NCBI RefSeq assembly: GCF_001995175.1
Contig: NZ_MUKN01000011.1
Location: 1-64,000 of the forward strand
Length of the DNA: 64,000 nt
Source: Rathayibacter rhapontici
Lineage (GTDB): Bacteria; Actinomycetota; Actinomycetes; Actinomycetales; Microbacteriaceae
Direction: 5' to 3'
Shown here: positions 1-9,442 of the stretch, piece by piece
Position numbering within the stretch: the stretch's first letter is position 1
Layout of the letters: each line of letters starts with the position of its first letter
The notes under the pieces: model-generated
The model's database searches: none
What the model was told of the DNA's origin: nothing
Seen by the model: the letters and a program-made list of their open reading frames with translations, nothing else
Made by a program: the position numbers and the translations under genes

Positions 1-286
1 CGGCGACGCGCGCCTGGGCGACACGGCGCTCGGCCTCGAGCAGGTCGGTGGCGACCGGAGCGGGGGTGCCGGTCTCGGCGGCCACCTCGGCCGCGAGGGC
101 CTGAGCCCGCTCGCGCTCGCGCAGCTCGCGTCGGGAGAGCGGTGGGGTCGATTCGCCGAGGGTCGATGCGGACGCAGCGGGGGAGGGCGAATCGGGGCTC
201 ACGAAATCGGGATCTTCCGTCGGGGACAGGCGGACGAGGCGCTCTCCGTCAGGGGCCGGGCGGCGTCTCGGTGCTCGCGACCGCAT
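1..286 (-). CDS. Hypothetical protein, N-terminal part only
   Basis: A minus-strand frame is open from an ATG at 286 to the window edge (95 codons, no stop), so only the N-terminus is visible. It begins Arg/Pro-rich, continues Ser/Pro/Asp-rich, and has a charged, probably helical stretch SRRELRERER at residues 51-60. No signal peptide or membrane segment appears in this part. Similar Arg/Glu-rich N-termini occur on many actinobacterial envelope proteins, but I do not recognise this one and assign no function. A TATCCT box at 318-313, 26 nt upstream of the ATG, could serve as its -10. Confidence 0.5.
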   Translation of the reverse strand, partial: MRSRAPRRRPAPDGERLVRLSPTEDPDFVSPDSPSPAASASTLGESTPPLSRRELRERERAQALAAEVAAETGTPAPVATDLLEAERRVAQARVA

Positions 287-459
287 CCTGTGCGAATGTC
301 ACGAATTCATAAAGGATACCCACGGACCGCAGAATCCGGCCAGAGCACCGGGTGCGCAGGCACGATCCGAGCGTCCGGACGCGCATCGAGCACTGATCCT
401 GTGCGTACTCATTCGCACGCATGCACCGACTCCGCGCCGGGACCCCTCCCGGAGAGCGC

Positions 460-1271
460 TCACACCTCGTCGGCGCGCAACCGGCGCAGGAGCGGCTCGA
501 GCTCGCCGAACAGCGGGTCCGGAGCCGCGATCAGCAGGTCGGAGCTCGCCGGACGGCCGTCGAAGCCCTCGACGCGCACGCCCGCCTCCTGGGCGATCAG
601 CACGCCGGCGGCCTGGTCCCACGGGTTCAACCCGCGCTCGAAGTACGCGTTCAGCTGCCCCGACGCGACGGCGCACAGATCGAGTGCCGCCGAGCCGATG
701 CGGCGGATGTCGCGCACGGAGCCCAGCAGCTCCTGGACGACCGCACCCTGGCGCATCCGGCGGGCGGAGTCGTAGCCGAAGCCCGTGCCGACCAGGGCCA
801 GCGAGAGCGAGGCCGGTGCGACGGCCCGCAGCTCGGCACCGTCGCGCGCGGCGCCGCCGCCCTGCGAGGCCGTGTACACCTCGCCGGTCGACCCGTTCAC
901 CACGCGCCGGCGAGCGCCGTCCACGACCGCGGATCCGGCTCGCCCTCGACGACCGCGATGCTGACGGCGTAGGACGGGATGCCGTAGAGGTAGTTGACGG
1001 TGCCGTCGATCGGATCGACGACCCAGGTGAGTCCGCTCGTGCCGCCTCCGCCGCCCGACTCCTCCCCCAGGAAGCCGTCGTCGGGACGCGCCTCCTCGAG
1101 GCGGCGCCGGATCAGCTGCTCGACCTCGCGGTCGGCGGCCGTGACCACGTCCTCGGGCGACGACTTCGACGCCGCGATCTCGACGCCGTCCTCCCGCCGC
1201 TGTCGGGCGAGGTGCGCCGCCTCGACGGCGATCGAGCGGGCGATGGCGAGGAGGGAGGCGTGGGCGCTCAT
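460..1271 (-). CDS. Inositol monophosphatase family protein (one frameshift)
   Basis: Mg-dependent phosphatase of the inositol monophosphatase/histidinol-phosphatase superfamily; the exact substrate (inositol-P, histidinol-P or similar) cannot be read from sequence. The metal site is visible: E70-E71 in FLGEESGG, the DPIDGT motif at residues 86-91, and WDQAAG in the C-terminal half. The reading frame breaks near 903, where ALAGAW-stop should continue as ALAGAVVNGSTGE. Adding one base restores a protein of about 270 aa, the normal family length. The start is set by a TAGGCT -10 box six bases upstream of the ATG. The gene stands alone, with tRNA-Tyr behind it on the same strand. Confidence 0.85.
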
Positions 1272-1277
1272 GCCCTC

Positions 1278-1283
1278 AGCCTA
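1278..1283 (-). promoter_or_regulatory. -10 box (TAGGCT) of the inositol monophosphatase gene
   Basis: TANNNT hexamer ending 6 nt before the ATG at 1271, so transcription would start at or next to the start codon (predicted leaderless mRNA). No convincing -35 is seen. Confidence 0.5.
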
Positions 1284-1297
1284 GGAGCCGGACAGCG

Positions 1298-1332
1298 GAA
1301 CGCCCCGCGCACCTGAGGGTGCCGGGGCGTTC
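1298..1332 (-). terminator. Hairpin downstream of tRNA-Tyr
   Basis: GAACGCCCC at 1298-1306 pairs perfectly with GGGGCGTTC at 1324-1332 around a 17-base loop. It lies 13 bases beyond the 3' end of tRNA-Tyr on the minus strand. There is no U-tract, which is common for actinobacterial terminators. Confidence 0.6.
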
Positions 1333-1344
1333 TGCGATGAGTGT

Positions 1345-1425
1345 GGCGAGTGAGGGATTCGAACCCCCGAAGGCTACGCCGTCTGATTTACAGTCAGATC
1401 CCTTTGGCCGCTAGGGTAACTCGCC
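1345..1425 (-). tRNA. tRNA-Tyr (anticodon GUA)
   Basis: The minus strand reads as an 81-nt tRNA. The acceptor arms GGCGAGT and ACTCGCC pair, the anticodon stem-loop is CTGACTGTAAATCAG with anticodon GTA, there is a short class II variable arm, and the T-loop is GTTCGAATC. CCA is not encoded. A TATCCT -10 candidate at 1479-1474 would give a 5' leader of roughly 40 nt. The hairpin at 1298-1332 follows it. Confidence 0.95.
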
Positions 1426-1473
1426 GTGGCGCACCCGACCGGGAGGCAAGCTCTCGACCGAAGGCGCTGGTAA

Positions 1474-1479
1474 AGGATA
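1474..1479 (-). promoter_or_regulatory. -10 candidate (TATCCT) for tRNA-Tyr
   Basis: TATCCT on the minus strand, 48 nt upstream of the mature tRNA end. It sits in a 12-base block (TAAAGGATACCC on the plus strand, 1471-1482) that also occurs at 310-321 upstream of the gene at the left edge. Confidence 0.35.
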
Positions 1480-1511
1480 CCCGCGGGGCCGGAGGATCGG
1501 AAATCGGCGCC

Positions 1512-2249
1512 TCACTCCACGGCCGCGGCGTAGCGGGACGCGGCCTCGGCCACCTTGCCCGCGTAGCTCGTCGCCGGGTTGTACGCCGCGATCGCCGCGC
1601 GCCAGCCCGACTCCGTCGACAGGTCCCCGCCCGCCTCGCAGAGGTAGCGGGCCGCGGTCACCGCCTGCTGATCGACGTTCTGCGGATCCCAGCCGCTGGA
1701 GGCCCACCGCATCCACGTCGCCGGGATGATCTGGAGCGGGCCCATCGCGCGGTCGACCTCCGGGTCGCCGTCCAGCGCCCCTCCGTCGTTGTCCTCGACC
1801 CGGTCGAACTCGGTGCCGTCCAGGCGCGGGCCGTAGATCGGCTCGGCCGCGCGCCCGTCCTCGCCGAGCGCACTGCCGAAGATGGTGCCGTGCCGGCTCT
1901 CGACGTAGCCGATGCCGGCGAGCGTCGCCCAGTCGAGCCGGCAGTCCGGATCGACGGAGGACGTGAGGAGCGCGGCTCCCGCGTAGGCGGTCAGCGCGCG
2001 CTCCGGGATCCCGCTGCCCTCGGCGGTGCCGGACACCCACTCCGGGCTGGTCAGGAAGCGCACCGGAGTCGCGGCCGTCGCGTCCGAGTCCTCGAGCAGG
2101 GCTGGATCGACCGCCGCGGGCGCCGGCGCCGTGGGCGGGACCGTCACCACTCCCCCCTCGTACTCGATCGTCGAGGTGGTGGCGGCGCTGCAGCCCGCGA
2201 GCAGCCCGCCGACGAGCGGCAGCAGGAGCAGGGCGGGAGGACGGCGCAT
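1512..2249 (-). CDS. Lipoprotein lytic transglycosylase (SLT/MltB-like)
   Basis: Predicted secreted lipoprotein that cleaves the glycan strands of peptidoglycan. The N-terminus is a lipoprotein signal with lipobox LAGC (C20). A Thr/Pro/Ala-rich linker follows. The catalytic region begins at [10 protein letters not shown], where the Glu is the expected catalytic acid, and continues with [11 protein letters not shown] and AAIAAYNPA, typical of the transglycosylase fold used by MltB-like enzymes. At 245 aa it is a normal length for small actinobacterial members. The ATG at 2249 places the signal peptide correctly. It runs divergently from yajQ with 82 bases between them. Confidence 0.85.
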   Translation of the reverse strand: MRRPPALLLLPLVGGLLAGCSAATTSTIEYEGGVVTVPPTAPAPAAVDPALLEDSDATAATPVRFLTSPEWVSGTAEGSGIPERALTAYAGAALLTSSVDPDCRLDWATLAGIGYVESRHGTIFGSALGEDGRAAEPIYGPRLDGTEFDRVEDNDGGALDGDPEVDRAMGPLQIIPATWMRWASSGWDPQNVDQQAVTAARYLCEAGGDLSTESGWRAAIAAYNPATSYAGKVAEAASRYAAAVE

Positions 2250-2318
2250 CCTCCAGTGGTACCAGGGCAGCCTCCGCGGACGCCCGGCACCGCCCGGGAG
2301 TCCGCGACGCCCGGAAGC

Positions 2319-2324
2319 TAAACT
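2319..2324 (+). promoter_or_regulatory. -10 box (TAAACT) of yajQ
   Basis: TANNNT hexamer ending 7 nt before the yajQ ATG at 2332. This predicts a leaderless or almost leaderless transcript, although GGAG also falls just before the ATG. Confidence 0.5.
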
Positions 2325-2331
2325 CGGAGCC

Positions 2332-2820
2332 ATGGCAGATTCAACGTTCGACGTCGTCAGCAAGGTCGACAAGATGGAGGCGGACAACGCCCTGAACCAG
2401 GCCCACAAGGAGGTCGAGCAGCGCTACGACTTCAAGAACGTCGGCGCCTCGATCGCCTGGAGCGGCGAGAAGATCCTGATCAAGGCCAACACGGAGGAGC
2501 GCGCGAACGCGATCCTCGACGTCTTCCAGTCGAAGCTGATCAAGCGCGGCATCAGTCTGAAGAGCCTCGACTCCGGCGAGCCCTTCCCCTCGGGCAAGGA
2601 GTACCGGATCGAGTCGACGCTCAAGGACGGCATCGACCAGGAGCACGCGAAGAAGATCAACAAGCTGATCCGCGACGAGGCCCCCAAGTCGGTCAAGTCG
2701 CAGATCCAGGGCGACGAGCTGCGCGTCTCGTCCAAGAGCCGTGACGACCTGCAGGCGACGATGTCGCTGCTCCGGGGCGCCGACCTCGATCTCGACCTCC
2801 AGTTCGTCAACTTCCGCTGA
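2332..2820 (+). CDS. yajQ: YajQ family nucleotide-binding protein (DUF520)
   Basis: 162-aa cytoplasmic protein of the YajQ/DUF520 family, which has two ferredoxin-like halves and has been linked in other bacteria to nucleotide (including cyclic-di-GMP) and RNA binding. Family hallmarks are visible: [12 protein letters not shown] at the N-terminus, [12 protein letters not shown], the middle segment [12 protein letters not shown], and the C-terminal LQFVNFR. The length is exactly as expected. The ATG at 2332 is supported by the start of similarity and by the promoter spacing. The Nudix gene follows 26 bases later and may be co-transcribed. Confidence 0.93.
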   Translation: MADSTFDVVSKVDKMEADNALNQAHKEVEQRYDFKNVGASIAWSGEKILIKANTEERANAILDVFQSKLIKRGISLKSLDSGEPFPSGKEYRIESTLKDGIDQEHAKKINKLIRDEAPKSVKSQIQGDELRVSSKSRDDLQATMSLLRGADLDLDLQFVNFR

Positions 2821-2846
2821 GGCGTGCTGAGCACAGGAGCACGCGC

Positions 2847-3500
2847 ATGAGCGTCGGCATCGACGAGCCCGACCGCCGGGGCCGCACCGGCCTCGATCAG
2901 GAGGGCTACGACCTCACCGGGAACCCGGACGTGACCGTCAGACGGGTCACCCTCCTCTCGAGCCACTGGTACGTGCTGCGCACGACCGAGTTCGAGTACC
3001 GCCACCGCGACGGCCGGGTGACCACCGAGCACCGCGAGACCTACGACCGCGGCAACGGGGCGGCTGTGCTGCTCTACGACCTCGAGGCGCGGACGGTCGT
3101 GCTCGTGCGGCAGTTCCGCTACCCGACCTACGTCAACGGCAACCTCGACGGCATGCTCCTCGAGGTGCCCGCCGGCCTGCTCGACGAGGACGGGCCGGAG
3201 GAGGGCGCGCGCCGCGAGGCGTCGGAGGAGACCGGACTGGAGGTCGGCCGCCTCGAGCACGTCTTCGACTCCTACATGAGCCCCGGCTCGATCACCGAGA
3301 TGCTGCACCTCTACGCGGGCCGCTACCGCGCCGGCTCCCGCGAGGGCGCCTTCGCGGGCCTCGCCGACGAGGGCGAGGACACCGAGGTCGTCGAGCTGTC
3401 GTTCGACGAGGCGCTGGCGCAGATCGGCGTGCAGATCGTCGACGCGAAGACGATCATGCTGCTCCAGTGGGCGGCGCTGCGCGGCCCGTTCGCCCGCTGA
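2847..3500 (+). CDS. Nudix hydrolase, NDP-sugar pyrophosphatase type
   Basis: 217-aa Nudix hydrolase resembling the ADP-ribose/GDP-mannose pyrophosphatase (NudK-like) group, which splits nucleoside-diphosphate sugars. The Nudix box core REASEETG lies at residues 123-130, preceded by VPAGLLDED. The upstream half has the usual dimer-forming beta-strand domain (HWYVLRTTEFEYRHRDG). The start is supported by the Shine-Dalgarno-like AGGAGC upstream of ATG 2847. The C-terminus runs 47 bases into the end of the convergent S33 hydrolase gene. Substrate assignment is by family only. Confidence 0.85.
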   Translation: MSVGIDEPDRRGRTGLDQEGYDLTGNPDVTVRRVTLLSSHWYVLRTTEFEYRHRDGRVTTEHRETYDRGNGAAVLLYDLEARTVVLVRQFRYPTYVNGNLDGMLLEVPAGLLDEDGPEEGARREASEETGLEVGRLEHVFDSYMSPGSITEMLHLYAGRYRAGSREGAFAGLADEGEDTEVVELSFDEALAQIGVQIVDAKTIMLLQWAALRGPFAR

Positions 3501-4481
3501 TCGGGCGGTCGGCCGGGAGGTAGCCCCGCGCCCACCGCTCGATCTCGGCGTAGGCCCGCGCTCGGATGCGCGGGGCCGACAGCACCACGTCGTGCACGGC
3601 CCCGTCGATCCGGGCGATCGCCACCGTGGTACCGAGGGTCGCGGCCCGCTCGCCGATCGATCGGACGTCGAGCGCCACGTCGGCCGAGCGCATCTCGTCG
3701 CTCCACCACGGCAGCAGCACGCTGCGGGAGGAGAGCAGGGTGAGCACCGGCATCCGCAGGTTCAGACCCCGCTCGACGCGGCGGTGCCCCGCGAGCACGG
3801 CCGTCAGCCAGGCCGGGCTGACGGGGAAGCCGCGCTCCGGACGCCAGGCCGGGTCGTACTCCCACTCGCCCTCGAGCGTCGCCGACACGGTCCGCGAGTA
3901 GAAGCCCTGGTCGATCGCCGGCAGCGTGCCGTGCGGAGCGACGCGCGCGCGCAGCATCATCCAGGGCGCGAGCATCTGCCGGCCGACCGCCCGCGCCTGG
4001 AACTCGAGCCAGGGGCTGTTGAGGACGAGCGCGGCGAGCTCCTCGGGGTGCCGTGCGGCCCAGAGGCTGAGGGTCAGCCCTCCCGTGGAGTGCCCCATCA
4101 GCACGAGCCTCCGGCCGCCGTGCCCGTGCTCGGCCATCACCGACCGCGCTGCCGCGATGTCCTCGTCGTAGACGGCGAGATCGTCGGCGAACCCGGGGGT
4201 CTGATGCGGGCGCAGGCTGCGGCCGTACTTGCGCAGATCGAGTGCGAAGAAGCGGGCCCCGAGCCCGTGCCAGAACTCGGCCAGCCCCGTCTGGAAGAAG
4301 TAGTCGCTCCAGCCGTGGACGTAGAGCACGTCGACGCCGGAGGCCGGCCCCGCCAGCGCGGCGCGGCCGGACGATGGCGCACGAGCGTCGCGACGACCTC
4401 GCCCTCGTCGTCCTCCCCCAGCGGGAGCGTCCGCTGCTCGAAGCCGGCACCGAGGACGTCCGGCCGCCACTCGCCGCTCAG
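3454..4481 (-). CDS. Alpha/beta hydrolase, serine aminopeptidase S33/monoacylglycerol lipase type (one frameshift; start uncertain)
   Basis: Alpha/beta hydrolase with VLYVHGWSDYFF (oxyanion region), nucleophile elbow GHSTGG, and the C-terminal catalytic His in DGAVHDV. The family includes monoacylglycerol lipase-like esterases. The acidic N-terminus EWRPDVLGAGFEQRTLPLG lies in a different frame from the rest. One missing base near 4368 explains this, and the alternative Arg-rich single-frame N-terminus looks wrong. In the correct frame no ATG, GTG or TTG is available. The best candidate is CTG at 4481-4479, which overlaps the UvrA-like stop as CTGA where ATGA would be usual. It is translationally coupled to that gene. 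Confidence 0.7.
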
Positions 4482-6739
4482 GACGCGTACGCCTTCAGAG
4501 CGCGGGCGGTCAGGGTGGAGCCGTCGGCGACGAGAGCGCTCGGCGGGCCCTCGAAGACGATCGAGCCGCCCTCGTGCCCGGCTCCCGGGCCGACGTCGAT
4601 GATCCAGTCGGCGTGGGCCATCACCGCCTGGTGGTGCTCGATCACGATCACGGAGCTCCCGGAGTCGACCAGCCGGTCGAGCAGCCCCAGCAGGTTGTCC
4701 ACGTCGGCGAGGTGGAGCCCGGTGGTCGGCTCGTCGAGGAGGTAGACCGCGCCCTTCGACGCCATGTTGATGGCGAGCTTCAGCCGCTGACGCTCGCCGC
4801 CCGACAGGGTGTTGAGGGGCTGGCCGAGGGTGAGGTAGCCCAGGCCCACGTCGACGAGACGAGCGAGGATCGTGTGCGCCGGACCGGAGCCGAAGAACTC
4901 GGCCGCCTCGACGATCGGCAGCGACAGCACCTCGTGGATGTTCAGGCCCCGCAGCCGGTACTCGAGCACCTCGGCGGTGAACCGCCTGCCCTCGCACTCC
5001 TCGCAGACCGACGAGACCGTGGCGGCCGGGCCCAGCTCGGTGAAGATCAGTCCGGCTCCCTTGCAGACCGGGCAGGCTCCCGCCGAGTTGGCGCTGAACA
5101 GCGCGGGCTTCACGCCGTTCTCCTTCGCGAACGCGGTGCGGATGGCGTCGAGCACGCCCGTGTAGGTGGCGGGGTTGCTCCTGCGCGAGCCGCGGATCGG
5201 CGACTGGTCGGCGACCACCACTCCGGCGCGCTTCGCGAGGCTGCCGTGCAGGAGGGACGACTTGCCGGAGCCCGCGACTCCGGTCACGACGGTGAGCACC
5301 CCGAGCGGCACGTCGACGTCGACGCCGCGGAGGTTGTGGGTGGCGGCACCGCGGATCTCGGCGAACGCCGTCGGGCGGCGCACCGTGTCCTTGAGCGGGA
5401 CGCGGTGGTCGAGGTGCTTCCCCGTGAGGGTGTCGGACGCGCGCAGCCCCTCGACGGAGCCCTCGAAGCGGATCTCGCCGCCGTGCGCACCGGCGCGCGG
5501 CCCGAGATCGACCACGTGATCGGCGATCAGGATGATCTCGGGCTTGTGCTCGACGACCAGCACGGTGTTGCCCTTGTCGCGCAGGCGCCGGAGCAGCTCG
5601 ATCATGCGCGAGACGTCGTGCGGGTGCAGGCCCGCGGTCGGCTCGTCGAAGACGTAGGTGATGTCGGTGAGGCTGGAGCCCAGATGCCGGACCATCTTGA
5701 CGCGCTGCGCCTCGCCGCCCGAGAGCGTGCCCGACTCGCGGTCGAGCGAGAGGTACCCGAGCCCCACCTGCACGAGCGAGTCGAGCGTGCCGAGCAGGGT
5801 CTCGACGATCGGGGCGACGGAGGGGTCGTCGACCCCGCGCAGCCACTCGGCCAGATCGGTCGCCTGCATCGACGAGCACTCGGCGATGTTCCGGCCGCCG
5901 ATGCGGGAGGAGAGGGCGGCGCGGGTGAGCCGCGCTCCCCCGCACTCGGGGCAGGCGGCGAAGGTGGCCACCCGCTCGGCGAACGCGCGGATGTGCGCCT
6001 GCGGCGACTCCTTCGCGAGGTAGAGCCGGGTGACCTTCACGACCAGGCCCTCGTAGGTCATGTTCATGCCCGCGATCGCCATCTTGGTGGCGGGGCGGTA
6101 GAGGAACGCGTCGAGCTGCTCAGGCGTGAACTCGGCGATCGGGACGTCGGCCGGGTACAGGCCCGACTCGGCGAGCCCCTTCCAGTACCAGCCGCCGACG
6201 ACGAAGTTCGGGATCGCGTCGAGCGCACCGTCCTCGAGCGACTTCGAGCGGTCGAAGAGCGCGTCCAGGTCGATGTCGGAGGCGCGGCCCGTGCCCTCGC
6301 AGCGCGGGCACATCCCCTCGGGCAGGTTGAACGAGAACGCGCCGCTGGTGCCGACGTGCGGGTCGCCGATCCGGCTGAAGAGGATGCGGAGCATCGTGTA
6401 GGCGTCGGTCGCGGTGCCGACCGTCGAGCGCCCGTTCGCCCCCATCCGCTCCTGGTCGACCACGATCGTGGCCGAGAGCCCGTCGAGCGATTCGACGTCG
6501 GGCCGGGCGGGCGAGCCCATGAACTGCTGCAGGAAGGCGGAGTACGTCTCGTTGATCAGCCGCTGCGACTCCGCGGCGATCGTCCCGAAGACGAGCGAGG
6601 ACTTGCCCGAACCGGAGACGCCCGTGAAGACCGTGATGCGGCGCTTGGGGATGTCGACGTCGACGCCGCGCAGGTTGTTCTGCCGGGCGCCCCGCACCCG
6701 GATCACGTCGTGGGGCCCCGGCTGCGTCGTGCTCGTCAT
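4478..6739 (-). CDS. UvrA-like ABC ATPase, short form (DrrC/UvrA2 type)
   Basis: 753-aa protein with two ABC ATPase modules arranged as in UvrA. Walker [10 protein letters not shown] is at residues 40-48 and GVAGSGKSS near 490. The ABC signatures are [10 protein letters not shown] and [10 protein letters not shown]. Zinc-binding Cys clusters are visible as [17 protein letters not shown] and CPVCKGAGL. It is about 200 aa shorter than canonical UvrA (about 950 aa), so it is probably a paralogue of the UvrA2/DrrC drug-resistance group rather than the excision-repair subunit. This is family knowledge and was not tested. ATG 6739 is chosen because upstream codons add an unrelated peptide. A TACACT promoter box lies at 6771-6776. 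Confidence 0.8.
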   Translation of the reverse strand: MTSTTQPGPHDVIRVRGARQNNLRGVDVDIPKRRITVFTGVSGSGKSSLVFGTIAAESQRLINETYSAFLQQFMGSPARPDVESLDGLSATIVVDQERMGANGRSTVGTATDAYTMLRILFSRIGDPHVGTSGAFSFNLPEGMCPRCEGTGRASDIDLDALFDRSKSLEDGALDAIPNFVVGGWYWKGLAESGLYPADVPIAEFTPEQLDAFLYRPATKMAIAGMNMTYEGLVVKVTRLYLAKESPQAHIRAFAERVATFAACPECGGARLTRAALSSRIGGRNIAECSSMQATDLAEWLRGVDDPSVAPIVETLLGTLDSLVQVGLGYLSLDRESGTLSGGEAQRVKMVRHLGSSLTDITYVFDEPTAGLHPHDVSRMIELLRRLRDKGNTVLVVEHKPEIILIADHVVDLGPRAGAHGGEIRFEGSVEGLRASDTLTGKHLDHRVPLKDTVRRPTAFAEIRGAATHNLRGVDVDVPLGVLTVVTGVAGSGKSSLLHGSLAKRAGVVVADQSPIRGSRRSNPATYTGVLDAIRTAFAKENGVKPALFSANSAGACPVCKGAGLIFTELGPAATVSSVCEECEGRRFTAEVLEYRLRGLNIHEVLSLPIVEAAEFFGSGPAHTILARLVDVGLGYLTLGQPLNTLSGGERQRLKLAINMASKGAVYLLDEPTTGLHLADVDNLLGLLDRLVDSGSSVIVIEHHQAVMAHADWIIDVGPGAGHEGGSIVFEGPPSALVADGSTLTARALKAYAS

Positions 6740-6770
6740 CGCGTCCCCGTCCGTCGCGCCCTCGTGGCTG

Positions 6771-6776
6771 CCCGCA
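6771..6776 (-). promoter_or_regulatory. -10 box (TACACT) of the UvrA-like gene
   Basis: TANNNT hexamer on the minus strand about 31 nt upstream of the ATG at 6739. Unlike many genes here, this one would have a short leader. Confidence 0.35.
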
Positions 6777-6801
6777 GTGTACGGGAGCCCTCCGACATGC
6801 A

Positions 6802-6835
6802 CGAAGACCCCCCGGCGTGCACCGAGGGGTCTTCG
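6802..6835 (-). terminator. Hairpin terminator after the ferredoxin reductase gene
   Basis: CGAAGACCCC (6802-6811) and GGGGTCTTCG (6826-6835) form a perfect 10-bp stem 32 bases downstream of the fprA-like stop codon. Confidence 0.75.
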
Positions 6836-6866
6836 CAGCGGCGGGCGGAGCGGCCCGCGACGGGAC

Positions 6867-8234
6867 TCAGTCCGAGACGAGCTCGGCCCGCGAGATCGCG
6901 ATCATGTCCTCGCGGGGGACGACCTTGACGCGGGCGCGTCCCTCCGGAGCCCCGAGCGCCTGCTCGTGCTCGTCGAGACGGTGCCAGCCCTCGAGATCGG
7001 TGTACGCGATGCCGCGCTCGTCGAGCAGCCCGACGATCGCCGACTCCTCCGGGTGCGCGGGGGTCCACCACGACGCCTGATCGCGCAGCACGTGCGCCAC
7101 GGTCTCCATCGCGTCGGACTTGGTGTGGCCGATCAGGCCGACCGGGCCGCGCTTGATCCAGCCGGTCGCGTACACGCCGTGGACCTGCTGGTCCTCGTCG
7201 TCCAGGACCTGGCCCTCGCGGTTCGGGATCACTCCGCGCATCTCGTCGAACGGCAGGCCGTCGAGCGGGGAGCCGAAGTAGCCGACCGCGCGGTACACGG
7301 CCTGCACCGCGACCTCGCGGATCTCGCCGGTGCCGCGCACGCCGCCCTCGCCGTCTGGCTCGGTGCGCTCGTAGCGGATCGCGGCGACGCGGCCCTGCCC
7401 GTCGTCGACGAACTCGAGCGGCTTCGCCCAGAAATGCAGGTGGAGGCGCCGCGAGGCGGTGCCGGTCTCGCGCGTGCGCCACTGGTTCAGCACTCGGTTG
7501 ATGACCATGACCTGCTTGTTGGTCTCGATCGCGGCCTGCGAGGCGGGGTCGAGCACGAAGTCCTCGTCGTGGACGATCATGTCGACGTCGCGCAGCTCGC
7601 CCAGCTCGCGGAGCTCGAGCGGAGTGAACTTGACCTGCGCGGGTCCGCGGCGGCCGAAGACGTGCACGTCGGTGACGGGCGACGCCTTCAGGCCCTCGTA
7701 GACGTTCGGCGGCACCTCGGTGGGCAGCAGGTCGTCGGCGTGCTTGGCGAGCATCCGCGACACGTCGAGCGCGACGTTGCCGTTGCCGATGACCGCGACG
7801 GAGGAGGCCTCCAGCGGCCAGGTGCGCGGCACGTCGGGGTGGCCGTCGAACCAGCTGACGAAGTCGGCCGCTCCGTACGAGCCCTCGAGCTCGACGCCGG
7901 GGACGTCGAGCGGGGCGTCGCGGATCGCTCCCGTCGAGAAGATCACGGCGTGGTAGTGCCGCTTGAGGTCCTCGAGGGTGAGGTCGGTGCCGAAGTGCAC
8001 GTTGCCGAAGATCCGGATGTCGCCGCGGTCGAGGACCTCGCGCAGGGCCGTGATGATGCCCTTGATGCGCGGGTGATCGGGCGCGACCCCGTAGCGGACG
8101 AGGCCGTAGGGAGCGGGCAGCTGCTCGAACAGGTCGATCGAGACGTCGTACTTCTTCTCGGCCTTGATCATGAGGTCGGCGGCGTAGATGCCCGCGGGCC
8201 CCGCGCCGACGATGGCCAGCCTGAGCTTGGTCAT
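6867..8234 (-). CDS. fprA: Ferredoxin/adrenodoxin-type NADP reductase
   Basis: 455-aa flavoprotein of the FprA/adrenodoxin reductase family, which passes electrons between NADPH and ferredoxin through FAD. The FAD Rossmann motif GAGPAG is at residues 10-15. The NADP-binding region has VIGNGNVALDVSRML. The C-terminal GYFGSPLDGLPFDE and VYATGWIKRGPVGLIGHTK segments are typical of the family. Length is normal. The start is fixed by AGGAGG upstream of ATG 8234. Its likely partner is a soluble ferredoxin, none of which is encoded nearby. It lies downstream of the polyprenyl synthase gene and may be co-transcribed with it. Confidence 0.9.
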   Translation of the reverse strand: MTKLRLAIVGAGPAGIYAADLMIKAEKKYDVSIDLFEQLPAPYGLVRYGVAPDHPRIKGIITALREVLDRGDIRIFGNVHFGTDLTLEDLKRHYHAVIFSTGAIRDAPLDVPGVELEGSYGAADFVSWFDGHPDVPRTWPLEASSVAVIGNGNVALDVSRMLAKHADDLLPTEVPPNVYEGLKASPVTDVHVFGRRGPAQVKFTPLELRELGELRDVDMIVHDEDFVLDPASQAAIETNKQVMVINRVLNQWRTRETGTASRRLHLHFWAKPLEFVDDGQGRVAAIRYERTEPDGEGGVRGTGEIREVAVQAVYRAVGYFGSPLDGLPFDEMRGVIPNREGQVLDDEDQQVHGVYATGWIKRGPVGLIGHTKSDAMETVAHVLRDQASWWTPAHPEESAIVGLLDERGIAYTDLEGWHRLDEHEQALGAPEGRARVKVVPREDMIAISRAELVSD

Positions 8235-8313
8235 TGCGTTCCTCCTGCCGGGGCGCCGCGGCGCACGTCCGGTCTCATTTCCTGCGGCGCAGGGCGCGCC
8301 GCGACGATCGGGG

Positions 8314-9402
8314 TCAGCCGTTGCGGTCGACGACCGTGTCCGCGAAGCGCGTGAGCGCCTTGCGGACCGAGCCGTCGGGCAGCGGGGCGAGGGCGGCGAC
8401 GGCCTCGTCGGCCCAGCGGTGGGCCTCGGCGAGGGTCTGCGCCGTCACGTCGTGGTCGCGCAGCTGCGCGATGGCGTCGGAGATGTCGGCGTGCTGCTCG
8501 TCGGTGTGCGCGATCTCGTCGTTCGAGCGGCTGACGTAGCTCTCGATCCGGGCGAGCAGCTCGGCGGCACCGCGGTCGGAGGCGGCGCGCTCGCGCAGGC
8601 GGAGGATCGGCAGGGTCGAGACGCCGGCGCGGATGTCGGTTCCCGGGTTCTTGCCGGTCTCCTCGGGCTGCGGGGACAGGTCGATCACGTCGTCGACGAT
8701 CTGGAACGCGACGCCGATCTTCTCGCCGAAGACGCGCATGGCCTCTTCGTACTCGGCGGGTCCCTCGGCGAAGACGACTCCCGTGCGCCCGGCCGCGGCG
8801 ATCAGCGAGCCGGTCTTGTCGGCGAGCACCGAGAGGTAGTGCTCGACCGGATCCTCGCCCTCGGTCGGCCCGACGGTCTCGTGCAGCTGGCCCAGGACGA
8901 GGCGCTCGAACGTGTCGGCCTGGAGGCGGATCGCGCGGTCGCCGAGCTCGATCATGAGCTGGTTGGCGCGGGCGAAGAGCAGATCGCCGGTGAGGATCGC
9001 GACGTTGTTGCCCCAGACGGTCTGAGCGGAGGGGACGCCCCGGCGCTTCTCCGCCTCGTCCATGACGTCGTCGTGGTACAGCGACGCGAGGTGCGTGATC
9101 TCGATGGCCTGCGCGCCGAGCAGCACGTGCGGGGTGTTGCCCCGGCCCAGCTGCGCGGCGAGGAGCGTCAGCATGGGGCGCACGCGCTTGCCCCCCGCCT
9201 CGAGGAGGTAGCGCGTCGAGACGTCGGCGACCTGGTCGGCGAAGGACAGCTGGTGGACCAGCCCCGTCTCGACCTGCTCGAGCCCCTCGTCGATCGCGCG
9301 CGCGAGCGAGCGGTCCGACGCGGTCGAGAAGATGCGCTCGGAGAGGCCGAGCTGCGCCGTCAGGGATGGGCTGCGGCGGGCGACGGGCGCAGTGGCGTTC
9401 AC
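8314..9402 (-). CDS. Polyprenyl diphosphate synthase (menaquinone side chain)
   Basis: 362-aa trans-prenyltransferase that lengthens isoprenoid diphosphates. The Mg-binding Asp-rich motifs are DDVMD at residues 111-115 and DDVID at 237-241, with GGKRVRPML before the first. Its position directly after menG points to the menaquinone side chain. The product length (hepta-, octa- or nonaprenyl and so on) cannot be determined by eye. The GTG start at 9402 is supported by a TAGGGT box 6 nt upstream, predicting a leaderless message. Confidence 0.9.
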   Translation of the reverse strand: MNATAPVARRSPSLTAQLGLSERIFSTASDRSLARAIDEGLEQVETGLVHQLSFADQVADVSTRYLLEAGGKRVRPMLTLLAAQLGRGNTPHVLLGAQAIEITHLASLYHDDVMDEAEKRRGVPSAQTVWGNNVAILTGDLLFARANQLMIELGDRAIRLQADTFERLVLGQLHETVGPTEGEDPVEHYLSVLADKTGSLIAAAGRTGVVFAEGPAEYEEAMRVFGEKIGVAFQIVDDVIDLSPQPEETGKNPGTDIRAGVSTLPILRLRERAASDRGAAELLARIESYVSRSNDEIAHTDEQHADISDAIAQLRDHDVTAQTLAEAHRWADEAVAALAPLPDGSVRKALTRFADTVVDRNG

Positions 9403-9408
9403 ACTGAA

Positions 9409-9414
9409 ACCCTA
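9409..9414 (-). promoter_or_regulatory. -10 box (TAGGGT) of the polyprenyl synthase gene
   Basis: TANNNT hexamer ending 6 nt before the GTG at 9402. Confidence 0.5.
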
Positions 9415-9442
9415 ACGTCTCGGCCTTCGAGGCCCCCGGGTG

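Noticed and set aside
4574-6928. 784-codon plus-strand open frame opposite the UvrA-like gene
   Set aside because: Repetitive Arg/Val/Asp/Gly composition with no motif; the minus strand encodes a clear ABC ATPase.
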